Positions 1 to 8,391 of a stretch of DNA of 15,107 nt are shown piece after piece. Each line of letters starts with the position of its first letter. The stretch's first letter is position 1. Below the pieces are notes generated by a model, which worked only from the letters and a program-made list of their open reading frames with translations, had not been told where the DNA came from and ran no database searches. A program made the position numbers and the translations under genes. The stretch is from Bacteroidales bacterium (lineage in GTDB: Bacteria > Bacteroidota > Bacteroidia > Bacteroidales > UBA932): NCBI GenBank assembly GCA_017548805.1, contig JAFYZE010000073.1:1-15107 (forward strand), written 5' to 3'.

Positions 1-114
1 CGGATATCAATAATGTGGTTGTTTTGTTCATAAGGCTGTTTTGGTGGCCGTTTCGCACCCGGCTTAGGGTTCAAACAAACAAATATAATCATTTTTGTTA
101 TATTTACGGAAAAA
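1..114. other. Intergenic lead-in with weak promoter-like boxes in both directions
   Basis: No coding region is supported here. The stretch is AT-rich toward its right end and holds a (CAAA)3 tract at 72-83. A TATATTTA box at 99-106 matches 7 of 8 positions of the Bacteroidota TAnnTTTG -7 element and could drive the lipoprotein gene that follows, although I see no good -33 box. On the minus strand, TATATTTG (complement of 80-87) is a perfect -7 box with a TTTC about 21 bp upstream, so a gene leaving the window to the left could start here. TTTGTTCA at 23-30 matches the arm of the repeat array at 3993-4169, possibly by chance. Confidence 0.35.
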
Positions 115-2559
115 ATGCCGGATATGGAATCCCGAAAGTGCCTGACTGCCCTTCTTTCCCTTTTCCTGTGCCTTTCATGCGGGACGGGGGAGCGGGATTA
201 TTTGCAGTTCCTGTACGACAGCATGCCGTTGCCGGACAGGGCGATGTATTCCGAGGCATGGTGGGGAGAGAACGTAGATAAGACTCTCGATGTTCGTGAA
301 AGGATGGGCTGGGATGTGCCCGAGAGGGAGTTCAGGCATTTCGTGCTGCCACTGAGGGTGAACAACGAGACGATGGACGATTTCCGGCTGGTGTATGCCG
401 ATTCGTTGTGTGACAGGGTGCAGGGTATGACGATGGCCGAGGCGGCCCTCGAAGTGAACCACTGGTGTCACGAGAGGGCGACGTACCGGCCGTCGGACGC
501 GCGGACGTCGTCGCCTTTGGCGACAATCCGCGCCGGATACGGCCGCTGCGGCGAGGAGTCCGTGCTGGCGGTGGCGGCATTGAGGGCGGCGGGCATACCT
601 GCAAGGCAGGTCTATACGCCGCGCTGGGCCCACACGGACGACAACCACGCCTGGGTGGAGGTATATGTGGACGGCGGTTGGCATTTCTTGGGTGCCTGTG
701 AGCCGGAACCGGTCCTTGACATGGGCTGGTTCAATGGTGCTGTATCCAGGGCTATGTTGCTGCATACCAAGGTATTCGGGGACTATGACGGCCCGGAAGA
801 TGTCATCTCCAGGACCGCTGCATATACTGAGATTAATGTGATCCGGGGGTATGTCCCTGCGCGCAGGACGACCGTAACGGTCGTCGATGCGCAGGGGAGT
901 CCGGTCCAGGACGCTTCGGTTGAATTCAAGATCTACAATTACGCAGAGTACTATACCGTCGCCTCCTACAAGGCCGATGCTTCTGGGCAGGCCGCTTTGG
1001 ACACCGGATTAGGAGACATCATGGTATGGGCTTCGGCCGGTGAACGCTTCGGGCTGGCCAAGGCTTCTTCAGACAGCGTGACAGTCGTACTTGACCATAG
1101 GTCCGGTGAGGAATTCTCCTTGGATTTCGATATCGTGCCGCCGGTCGAGCGGCCGCTACCGTCCGCCGCCACCGCGGAGCAAGTGGCGGACAATGCGCGG
1201 CGCCTGGCGGCCGAGGACGCCCTCCGGGCTGCCCGGCCGCACGGCAATTCCTCTGTTACTACAGCGTTCTTAAGCGGACATGGCCCCGTCGCTCAGGACA
1301 TCCTGAATTCCTTGTCATCCAAGGATTTGAATGATGTCACTTTGGACGTACTTGAGGATGCTCTGATGCATGTGGACCAGGGCGGATTCAGAAGATGGAA
1401 GGATAGTCCGCGCATCGAGCTTGAAGCCTTGTTCCCGTTTTTCGATGAGATAGGGGAGGGACTGGCATTTTCATCTCCGGTAGATATTTATGAATGGGTG
1501 TGCGAGAATGTCTCCCTTGACGATGCCGCCAACCCGCAGGGGCTGCGGATTCCGCCCGTCTTCGTCTGGCGCAGCCGTACGGCCGATTCGCGTTCACGCG
1601 ACATCTTCTTTGTCGCTATGTGCCGCAAGTTCGGATTTCCGGCACGGCTCGATGAGGTAACGGGCAAGGCCCAGTATCTGGAGGACGGCCGCTGGATTGA
1701 CATAGTCCTGGATGCTGAAGCCCCGCAGGGCCGTCTGTGTCTGGGCATTCCCGAAGACGCTTTCGAGAGGACCGCTCCGGCATATTCCGACAATCCCCTG
1801 TACTATACCCATTTTACATTGTCCAAGGTCGTCTACGAAGATGGCCTGATGACTTGTAAACTTCTGACTTTCAATGAGGACGGGCCTTTGGATTACTGTT
1901 CACTTTTCGCTGATCCTTATGGCCTGGACGAAGGGTATTATATGCTGACTACCGGCCGTCGCCTGGCTGACGGCAGCGTGCTCTCCCGGGTGTCATTCTT
2001 TAATGTCAGGGAAGGGGAGCGCATTGTAGTCCCGCTCGAAATCCGTTCATCATCGTCGGGGCTTCCTGTCCTCGGATCCTTCGATGCCGAGCAGACTTTC
2101 CTGCCTGCATCGGCCGCAGCTGCTTCGGCTGACGCTTCGGCGTCTGCGGCCGGAAGCCCCGCGACTGAGACCTCCATCTTGTCGGCTACGGGCCGCGGGT
2201 ATTTCCTGGTCGCCGTGCTGGGGCGGGGCGACGAGCCTTCCGTCCATGCCATCCGGCAGCTCGGAGCCGTGTCCGCCGAGCTGAACGCCTGGGGGCGTCC
2301 GCTCGTTGTGCTCGGCGGCCTGACTGCATCTTCAGCCGTGCCGTCAGTGCCTGCTTTCGATGTCGGCCTTGAGAATGTCGTGTATGGCACCGACACGGGC
2401 GGCAAGGTCGCCGCCATGCTTGCGACCGGCGCCGGGGCGGAATCCTTCCGCCTGCCGGTCGTCGCCGTCGGCGACAGTTTCGGCCGCATCGTCTATTTCT
2501 CGCAAGGTTACAACACCTCCTTGGCGGAGGACCTTCGAAATGTATTGAATAAACTGTAA
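115..2559 (+). CDS. Transglutaminase-like lipoprotein with a second, degenerate transglutaminase-like region and a thioredoxin-like C-terminus
   Basis: An 814-residue exported protein. The N-terminus has a short basic stretch, a Leu-rich core and Cys22, so it looks like a lipoprotein signal, although the lipobox (Cys-Leu-Ser-Cys) is not canonical. The ATG at 124 (residue 4) is an equally plausible start and gives a more typical signal. Residues ~135-200 form a transglutaminase-like core with catalytic-type Cys145 (GRCGEES) and His178 (NHAWVEVY) followed by GACEPEP, as in Bacteroidota members of this superfamily. Residues ~245-315 look like an Ig/carboxypeptidase-regulatory-like beta domain. 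Residues ~480-535 resemble a second core (GFPAR at 507-511, DGRW at 524-527) with Ser492 where Cys is expected and no matching His. An Ala/Ser-rich linker (~663-687) leads to a thioredoxin-like domain (~690-814) lacking CXXC. Substrate is unknown; it could be a peptidase or a binding protein. It probably lies in one transcript with the next gene. Confidence 0.85.
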   Translation: MPDMESRKCLTALLSLFLCLSCGTGERDYLQFLYDSMPLPDRAMYSEAWWGENVDKTLDVRERMGWDVPEREFRHFVLPLRVNNETMDDFRLVYADSLCDRVQGMTMAEAALEVNHWCHERATYRPSDARTSSPLATIRAGYGRCGEESVLAVAALRAAGIPARQVYTPRWAHTDDNHAWVEVYVDGGWHFLGACEPEPVLDMGWFNGAVSRAMLLHTKVFGDYDGPEDVISRTAAYTEINVIRGYVPARRTTVTVVDAQGSPVQDASVEFKIYNYAEYYTVASYKADASGQAALDTGLGDIMVWASAGERFGLAKASSDSVTVVLDHRSGEEFSLDFDIVPPVERPLPSAATAEQVADNARRLAAEDALRAARPHGNSSVTTAFLSGHGPVAQDILNSLSSKDLNDVTLDVLEDALMHVDQGGFRRWKDSPRIELEALFPFFDEIGEGLAFSSPVDIYEWVCENVSLDDAANPQGLRIPPVFVWRSRTADSRSRDIFFVAMCRKFGFPARLDEVTGKAQYLEDGRWIDIVLDAEAPQGRLCLGIPEDAFERTAPAYSDNPLYYTHFTLSKVVYEDGLMTCKLLTFNEDGPLDYCSLFADPYGLDEGYYMLTTGRRLADGSVLSRVSFFNVREGERIVVPLEIRSSSSGLPVLGSFDAEQTFLPASAAAASADASASAAGSPATETSILSATGRGYFLVAVLGRGDEPSVHAIRQLGAVSAELNAWGRPLVVLGGLTASSAVPSVPAFDVGLENVVYGTDTGGKVAAMLATGAGAESFRLPVVAVGDSFGRIVYFSQGYNTSLAEDLRNVLNKL

Positions 2560-2565
2560 ATCACT

Positions 2566-2976
2566 ATGATAGAACCTTATATCCACAAGGTAAAGTATTA
2601 TGAGTGTGACCGTATGGGCGTCACCCATCACTCCAATTATATCCGTTTCATGGAGGAGTCGCGCATCGACATGCTCGACCGCATAGGCTACGGCTTCGAG
2701 AAAATGGAAGCCGAGGGAGTCGTCTCTCCTGTCACCGAAGTTCACTGCTCTTATAAGAAGACCACGACTTTCCAGGACGAAATCGCCGTTGATGTGTTCG
2801 TGGAGGATATCTCGGCATTGAAACTACGCATCGGCTATGTGATGACATGCCGCGGCGAGGTAGTGTTTACCGGCTCCAGCGTCCATTGCTTCATCGAAAA
2901 CGGCAGGCCGATCGCTTTCGGCAACCGCTTCCCCGGCTTCATCGATGCTCTCGCCCCTTATATGCGTCAACAATAA
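2566..2976 (+). CDS. Acyl-CoA thioesterase, 4-hydroxybenzoyl-CoA thioesterase/YbgC-like hotdog family
   Basis: A 136-residue cytoplasmic protein of the usual length for single-hotdog thioesterases. The N-terminal motif around Asp15 (YECDRMGVTHHSNY) followed by FMEESR is the signature of the YbgC/FadM-type branch, in which the Asp is the catalytic acid/base. The family hydrolyses acyl-CoA (sometimes acyl-ACP) thioesters; the chain length cannot be read from sequence. The C-terminal half (SALKLRIGYVM, SSVHCFI) matches the beta strands of the fold. It starts only 6 bp after the lipoprotein stop with no Shine-Dalgarno sequence, so co-transcription is likely, but a shared function with the lipoprotein is not evident. 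Confidence 0.9.
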   Translation: MIEPYIHKVKYYECDRMGVTHHSNYIRFMEESRIDMLDRIGYGFEKMEAEGVVSPVTEVHCSYKKTTTFQDEIAVDVFVEDISALKLRIGYVMTCRGEVVFTGSSVHCFIENGRPIAFGNRFPGFIDALAPYMRQQ

Positions 2977-3083
2977 CGCTCTTTCGTCATGGTCTCTTGT
3001 AGCGGCGTTTTCAATCCCATCGTGCCTCGAAGCCATTGCGCCTTTTTATTCTCGTCCTCACTACTTTTAATTTCTGACGCTCA
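2977..3083. other. Intergenic gap before cutC
   Basis: A 107-bp non-coding stretch. The only candidate signal is TACTTTTA at 3062-3069, a 7-of-8 match to the TAnnTTTG box, without a convincing -33 element. I see no terminator hairpin, so cutC may be read from the upstream promoter, its own weak promoter, or both. Confidence 0.35.
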
Positions 3084-3974
3084 ATGAGATATGTGTTCGA
3101 AGGCTGCTGCACAAGTGCGGCTGATGCGGTGACGGCCCAGCACAGCGGGGCCGTCCGCATCGAACTTTGCAGCCGCCTCGACATCGGCGGCGTCACCCCC
3201 TCCGAATCCCTCCTCCGCGACACTCTCCTCGCCCTCGCCGAGGACTTCCTGATTTCCTCTCAGTTTACATCCACAACTCCTGCTTCTGATTCAGTATGCG
3301 CAGATATTGTTTCCTCTTCTCCCATCCTATCTGATGCCGTCCCTGACGCTCTCCCCACAGGAGGTTCTGGAGACTGTGTCAAAGTGAATGTTCTAGTCCG
3401 TCCCAGGGGAGGAGATTTCGTGTATTCAGAGGAAGAGATCCAAAAGATGCTGGAAGGCATTGAGATGTGTAAGCGCCTGGCAGTGAGAGATTCTGCCGGG
3501 AGGGAGCATCGAGTAAATGGTGTCGTTATCGGCGCCCTGCTGCCGGATGGCAGCATCGATATGGCGACGATGCGCAGGCTCATCGCCGCAGCGCGCCCGC
3601 TGGAAGTCACCTTCCACCGGGCCTTTGACGAATGCGCCGATGTGGAGCGCTGCTTGGAGGACGTCATAGCGCTCGGTTGCGAGCGCCTCCTGACGTCCGG
3701 CCATGCGGCGGACGCCTACGCCGGGCGCTTCGCCCTGGCCCGGCTCGTCCGCCAGGCCGCCGGCCGCATCATCATCCTCGCCGGCTGTGGCGTCCGTCCC
3801 CACAACATCGACGCCATCGCCTCCGCCGTCCTATCAGGCTCTATTTCCTCACCCTCCCTTTCCTCACTCTCCCTTTCTTCACCATCTTTTTCCTCCCCAT
3901 CCGATCGCTCTTCTTCCACCGGTTCCAGTTTCTCGCCCCTTGAATTCCATGCCTCCACCCTCACCGGCTGGTGA
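3084..3974 (+). CDS. cutC: CutC-family protein with Ser-rich insertions and a missing C-terminal tail
   Basis: A 296-residue cytoplasmic member of the CutC family, a TIM-barrel family historically linked to copper homeostasis but with no settled biochemical reaction. Family motifs are clear: RIELCSRLDIGGVTPS near the N-terminus, VNVLVRPRGGDF at 101-112, VTFHRAFD at 175-182, LTSGHAAD, and GCGVRP at 234-239. Two departures stand out. About 40 Ser/Thr-rich residues (roughly 54-98) separate the first strand/helix from the VRPRGGDF strand. Residues ~249-285 are Ser/Pro low-complexity sequence encoded by a 15-bp tandem repeat, inserted just before the conserved EFHAS (287-291). After EFHAS the protein stops within five residues, whereas E. 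coli CutC continues for some tens of residues. It may be a tolerated variant or an early stage of decay. The reading frame is intact, and neither other frame downstream restores the missing tail. Confidence 0.82.
   Translation: MRYVFEGCCTSAADAVTAQHSGAVRIELCSRLDIGGVTPSESLLRDTLLALAEDFLISSQFTSTTPASDSVCADIVSSSPILSDAVPDALPTGGSGDCVKVNVLVRPRGGDFVYSEEEIQKMLEGIEMCKRLAVRDSAGREHRVNGVVIGALLPDGSIDMATMRRLIAAARPLEVTFHRAFDECADVERCLEDVIALGCERLLTSGHAADAYAGRFALARLVRQAAGRIIILAGCGVRPHNIDAIASAVLSGSISSPSLSSLSLSSPSFSSPSDRSSSTGSSFSPLEFHASTLTGW
3834..3900 (+). repeat. 15-bp pyrimidine-rich tandem repeat inside cutC
   Basis: Units of 15 bp start at 3834 (diverged), 3849, 3864, 3879 and 3894 (partial); the best unit reads TCACCCTCCCTTTCC. 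Because 15 is a multiple of three, the repeat encodes a five-residue Ser-x-Ser-x-Ser unit in frame (SGSIS, SPSLS, SLSLS, SPSFS, SPSDR). Changes in copy number would alter protein length without a frameshift, and the tract is a likely slippage site. Confidence 0.85.
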
Positions 3975-3978
3975 CGCT

Positions 3979-4002
3979 GTTTTTGTTCTCGTAAACAAAA
4001 AC
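3979..4002. terminator. AT-rich inverted repeat just after the cutC stop
   Basis: GTTTTTGTT (3979-3987) and AACAAAAAC (3994-4002) form a perfect 9-bp inverted repeat with a 6-bp loop, beginning 5 bp after the cutC stop codon. The stem is A/T-rich and a T-run (4007-4012) follows four bases later, so it could be a weak intrinsic terminator. Its right arm also forms the left arm of the first unit of the next array, so it may simply be the edge of that array. Confidence 0.4.
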
Positions 4003-4169
4003 ATCCTTTTTTGTTCACAGCGAACACTTTTTCTGCCATTCTGTGAACAAAACAAGTAGTATTTGTTCACCACTGTCTTGTTTTTCCCGATTTCTGAACA
4101 AAAACACCCCTGTTTGTTCAATTCTGCCCCCTTTTTGCTGTTATTTGAACAAAAAGGGCGGATTTGTTC
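3993..4169. repeat. ~51-bp tandem array of GAACAAA-N9/10-TTTGTTC inverted repeats (four units)
   Basis: Left arms lie at 3993 (AAACAAA, diverged), 4045, 4096 and 4147; right arms TTTGTTC lie at 4010, 4062, 4113 and 4163. The period is 50-52 bp. In the last three units the arms extend to 9, 8 and 8 bp by matching flanks (for example GTGAACAAA/TTTGTTCAC at 4043-4051 and 4062-4070). Loop sequences are unrelated between units, while the arms are nearly invariant. Each spacer between units carries a T5 run at the same offset (4028, 4081, 4132). The pattern fits repeated protein-binding sites on one face of the helix (51 bp is about five turns) or repeated weak RNA hairpins. No known element is recognised. 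Confidence 0.85.
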
Positions 4170-4179
4170 AGACGGTAAT

Positions 4180-4290
4180 TATCCCTCACCTTTTCGCCGA
4201 GGGATATTGGGTGGAATGCCTTATCCCTCAGCATTTGGGTGAGGGATGTGAGGAGAAATGCCGTATCCCTCGGCATTTAGGTGAGGGATA
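4180..4290. repeat. 42-bp tandem array of TATCCCTC/GAGGGATA inverted repeats (three units)
   Basis: Inverted repeats lie at 4180-4187/4199-4206, 4223-4230/4240-4247 and 4264-4271/4283-4290, all with 8-bp perfect arms; their centres are exactly 42 bp apart. Units two and three also carry a second, overlapping inverted repeat: AATGC/GCATT (4215-4219/4231-4235) and AAATGCC/GGCATTT (4256-4262/4272-4278). Each overlaps the left arm of the first, so the two foldings exclude each other. The last unit ends 14 bp before the -33 box of the ettA promoter, and its centre (4277) lies about 61 bp upstream of the predicted transcription start. This placement suggests a regulatory role. Confidence 0.85.
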
Positions 4291-4303
4291 AGGAGGGGAG
4301 GGC

Positions 4304-4334
4304 TTTCAAGAGTCGTTAAAATGTTTTACATTTG
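4304..4334 (+). promoter_or_regulatory. Predicted Bacteroidota promoter of the ettA-glutamine synthetase operon
   Basis: TTTC at 4304-4307, a 19-bp spacer and TACATTTG at 4327-4334, a perfect TAnnTTTG -7 box. If the start lies 4 bases after the box, as expected for this promoter class, transcription begins near 4338, only about 3 bases before the ettA ATG. Confidence 0.75.
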
Positions 4335-4340
4335 CGCACT

Positions 4341-6016
<1,676 letters not shown>

Positions 6017-6017
<1 letters not shown>

Positions 6018-7525
6018 TGGACAAAACCGTAGCGATGAGCCCGAACCTTTTGGTTCGCTATCTCAAAAAGCCGGCATCCGAGTTCACCCGTGCCGACATC
6101 GTCAGATTCTGTGTGGAGAACGAAGTGGAAGGGATCAACTTCCATTATTGCGGCTGGGACGGCAGGTTGAAGACCTTGAATTTCGTAATACATAGCCAGG
6201 AGCATCTTGAGAACATCCTGGAGGCGGGGGAGCGTGTCGACGGTTCGAGTCTTTTCCCCTTTATCGAAGCAGGGGAGAGCGACCTGTATGTACTCCCCAA
6301 GTACCGTACCGCCTTTGTCAACCCTTTCTCGGAGGCGTTGACGGTCGACCTGCTTTGCTCGTATTTCAACCGTGAGGGCGAGCCTTTTGAGAGCTCGCCG
6401 GAGTTCATACTGCAGAAAGCGCACAAGGCCTTCAAGGAGGTCACGGGCATGAAGATGGAGACGATGGGCGAATTGGAGTACTACGTTATCGCCGATGCCG
6501 AGGGCCTGTACCAGGTGGCGGACCAGAAGGGGTACCATGAGAGCGCTCCGTTCAACAAGTTCACGGCCCTCAGGACCGAGGCCATGCAGCTCATAGCCAA
6601 GGCAGGGGGAAAGATCAAGTATGGCCATTCTGAAGTGGGCAATTTCACGCAAGGCGGCCGCATATATGAGCAGAACGAGATCGAGTTCCTTCCTGTGGAC
6701 ATCGAGGAAGCTGCCGACCAGTTGGTCGTGGCCAAATGGATAATGCGCCAGTTGGCGTACAAGTATAAGGTTGTCCTGACCTTCGCGCCGAAGATTACGG
6801 CTGGAAAGGCCGGGTCCGGCATGCATGTGCACTGCCGTTTCACCCGCGACGGCCGTTCAATGATGACGCGCGGAGGACAGTTGACGGACGAGTGCCGGAA
6901 AGCGATAGCCGGCTACATGGATGCCGGCACGTCGCTTCCGGCCTTCGGCAACCCGCATCCACTGTCGTTCATGCGGTTGGTGCCGAAGCAGGAGGCTCCT
7001 ACCTCGCTTTGCTGGTCATTCTCGAACCGCAGCGCGCTTGTACGTGTCCCCCTCGGCTGGCTGAAACCGGTCGACATGGCAGCCAAATGCAATCCTCTCG
7101 AAGAGGCTATGGACAAGGATTTCAGCGTCAAGCAGACTTTCGAGTGGCGGGCATCGGACGGTTTCGCAGACGCTTATCTGCTGATGGCCGCTTTATGTGC
7201 GGCTGCCAGGCACGGTTTCGAGATGCCGGATGCCCTGGAGATTGCCGATCGTACATACGTCGGGCTTGGCATTAACATACATGACGCCGGCAACCGTGCT
7301 CTGGAGGAGTCTTTTGAACAACTTCCATCCAGCTGCGTCGAGGCTGCAGCCGAATTGGAAAAGGACCGTGAGATCTATACCTCAAGGGGAGTGTTCTCCG
7401 ATGCGATTGTGGATTATATGGCCCGCTTCCTCAGGGAATTCCATGACGGGAATCTCCGCGAAGAACTCAAGGCCGACCCGAAACGGCTGATGATGATGGT
7501 GAAGATGAGTATCAACAACGGTTGA
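6017..7525 (+). CDS. Glutamine synthetase, type-I-like (~500-residue Bacteroidota form)
   Basis: A 502-residue cytoplasmic enzyme expected to join ammonia and glutamate using ATP. The catalytic motifs are present: GELEYYV (Glu152, Glu154; metal binding), GSGMHVHC (266-273, His270), NRSALVRVP (337-345; ATP/substrate arginines) and EWRASD (376-381, the EVR-type motif). The tyrosine adenylylation motif of proteobacterial GlnA is not seen, so GlnE-type control is unlikely. The length and N-terminal region (GRLKTLNFVI, GERVDGSSLFPFIEAGESDLYV) match Bacteroidota paralogues. A different gamma-glutamyl ligase specificity cannot be excluded. The start codon overlaps the ettA stop by one base (TAATG), which implies translational coupling. 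The stop faces the SGNH hydrolase stop across 3 bp. Confidence 0.88.
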
Positions 7526-7528
7526 CCT

Positions 7529-8236
7529 TTATTTTATCCGTCTTCCTTTGAACAGGTCACAGACTGTATCCGCTATCAGTCCGTGGCCTTTTTCGTTGGG
7601 ATGGATGCCGTCCGCGCACATGTAGTCCTGGAAGCATTTCTTGGAGAGGAAGGCTGTCGTGACGTCGATGACAGGAACGTTCAGGGCAAGTCCCAGCTTG
7701 AAGATCTGGAGATTGTATATCTCGTGCCAGTTGTTGATCCCTTCGGTGTCTCCTCCAAGCCATTTGAGGACATTGTCGCGTCCGGACCTGTCCATGTCAC
7801 GCGTCACATGCGCGAAATACCTGTCGGAAACCAGGGGGATGAGGGAGAACAGGACCGGTCTGGAACCGAGGTTGCGTACCTTGTCGACCAGAGATTTGTA
7901 GGTAAGCGAGAAGGTCCTAAGGTCGGTGTTCGGCTCATGCCTCGCATCCGGGTTGCAGCCGATGTCCGCCCACTTGAAGTCGCAGTCGTTGCCACCGTAC
8001 TCCAGGAAAGTGTAGTCGGAGTGCACTATCTGGTCCAGATGCCTGTTCAGTATCTTTTCACCGACCGTGACGGTACAGCCGAACCTTCCGTAGTTGTCGA
8101 TAGTCAGCCCGAGCCGCCTTCCGCACTGCTCGGCGAAGTTGTCCTCGAGGGCGGAGTAGTGGATGCCTTCGCTCCCGCTCCTGTCCAATACGACTCCCTT
8201 TATGATGGAGTCTCCGAATGCGATGCCTTTCTTCAT
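7529..8236 (-). CDS. SGNH/GDSL-family hydrolase
   Basis: A 235-residue protein with the four SGNH blocks: Ser10 in FGDSI, Gly50 in NYGRFG, Asn83 in YGGND, and Asp209/His212 in ADGIHPNEKGH. The family includes esterases, lipases and carbohydrate deacetylases. There is no signal peptide (MKKGIAFGDS begins with strand one), so a cytoplasmic location is likely and the substrate is unknown. It is transcribed divergently from the LytTR regulator and converges on the glutamine synthetase gene with no room for a terminator between the stops. A good promoter lies 20-50 bp upstream of its ATG. Confidence 0.88.
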   Translation of the reverse strand: MKKGIAFGDSIIKGVVLDRSGSEGIHYSALEDNFAEQCGRRLGLTIDNYGRFGCTVTVGEKILNRHLDQIVHSDYTFLEYGGNDCDFKWADIGCNPDARHEPNTDLRTFSLTYKSLVDKVRNLGSRPVLFSLIPLVSDRYFAHVTRDMDRSGRDNVLKWLGGDTEGINNWHEIYNLQIFKLGLALNVPVIDVTTAFLSKKCFQDYMCADGIHPNEKGHGLIADTVCDLFKGRRIK

Positions 8237-8258
8237 GTTTCCATCAGTTTTTCGGAAG

Positions 8259-8290
8259 CAAAGGTAGCGTCCGCTTTCCAGCTATGGAAA
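8259..8290 (-). promoter_or_regulatory. Predicted promoter of the SGNH hydrolase gene
   Basis: On the minus strand TACCTTTG (complement of 8259-8266) is a perfect -7 box, and TTTC (8290-8287) lies 20 bp upstream. The predicted start is near 8255, giving a leader of about 20 bases. Confidence 0.65.
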
Positions 8291-8301
8291 CAAGTGGTAT
8301 G

Positions 8302-8388
8302 TGGGATTAAAAAATGTGACGAATTATTGATTTTTGGGATAAAAATGCTATATTTGGGATGAAAAACGACTAAACGTCTTTTTATCCC
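8302..8388 (+). repeat. TGGGATnAAAA elements around the LytTR promoter
   Basis: Three direct copies begin at 8302 (TGGGATTAAAAAATG), 8335 (TGGGATAAAAATG) and 8355 (TGGGATGAAAAACG), 33 and 20 bp apart. A fourth, inverted copy, TTTTTATCCC, lies at 8379-8388, just before the ATG. The middle copy lies in the promoter spacer and the third overlaps the end of the -7 box and the start site. Copies three and four can also pair as a leader hairpin with GAC/GTC (8368-8370/8376-8378) next to the loop. Candidate operator, possibly for autoregulation. Confidence 0.6.
8326..8356 (+). promoter_or_regulatory. Predicted promoter of the LytTR regulator-cellobiose phosphorylase operon
   Basis: ATTG at 8326-8329, a 19-bp spacer and TATATTTG at 8349-8356, a perfect -7 box. 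Start predicted near 8360, giving a leader of about 32 bases. Confidence 0.7.
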
Positions 8389-8391
8389 TAT

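Noticed and set aside
15..281. 88-codon open frame at the left end
   Set aside because: It overlaps the transglutaminase-like lipoprotein gene in another frame and shows no domain or start signals.
3941..4060. Frameshift explaining the missing CutC tail
   Set aside because: Neither alternative frame after EFHAS resembles the expected CutC C-terminus; the following DNA is the repeat array.
4043..4291. 82-codon open frame through the repeat arrays
   Set aside because: Its sequence is only the translation of the tandem repeats, with no promoter and no domain.
3975..4300. CRISPR array, oriC or plasmid iterons in the repeat region
   Set aside because: Conserved segments are only 7-9 bp with inverted symmetry, there is no long exact direct repeat with uniform spacers, no cas or rep gene, and no DnaA-box (TTATNCACA) match.
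4332..4340. Upstream TTG start for ettA
   Set aside because: The TTG is part of the predicted -7 box, and the ATG at 4341 matches the N-terminus of EttA homologues.
7583..8362. Plus-strand open frame opposite the SGNH hydrolase
   Set aside because: The minus strand carries all four SGNH blocks and a good promoter; the plus frame has no family features and runs through the divergent promoter region.
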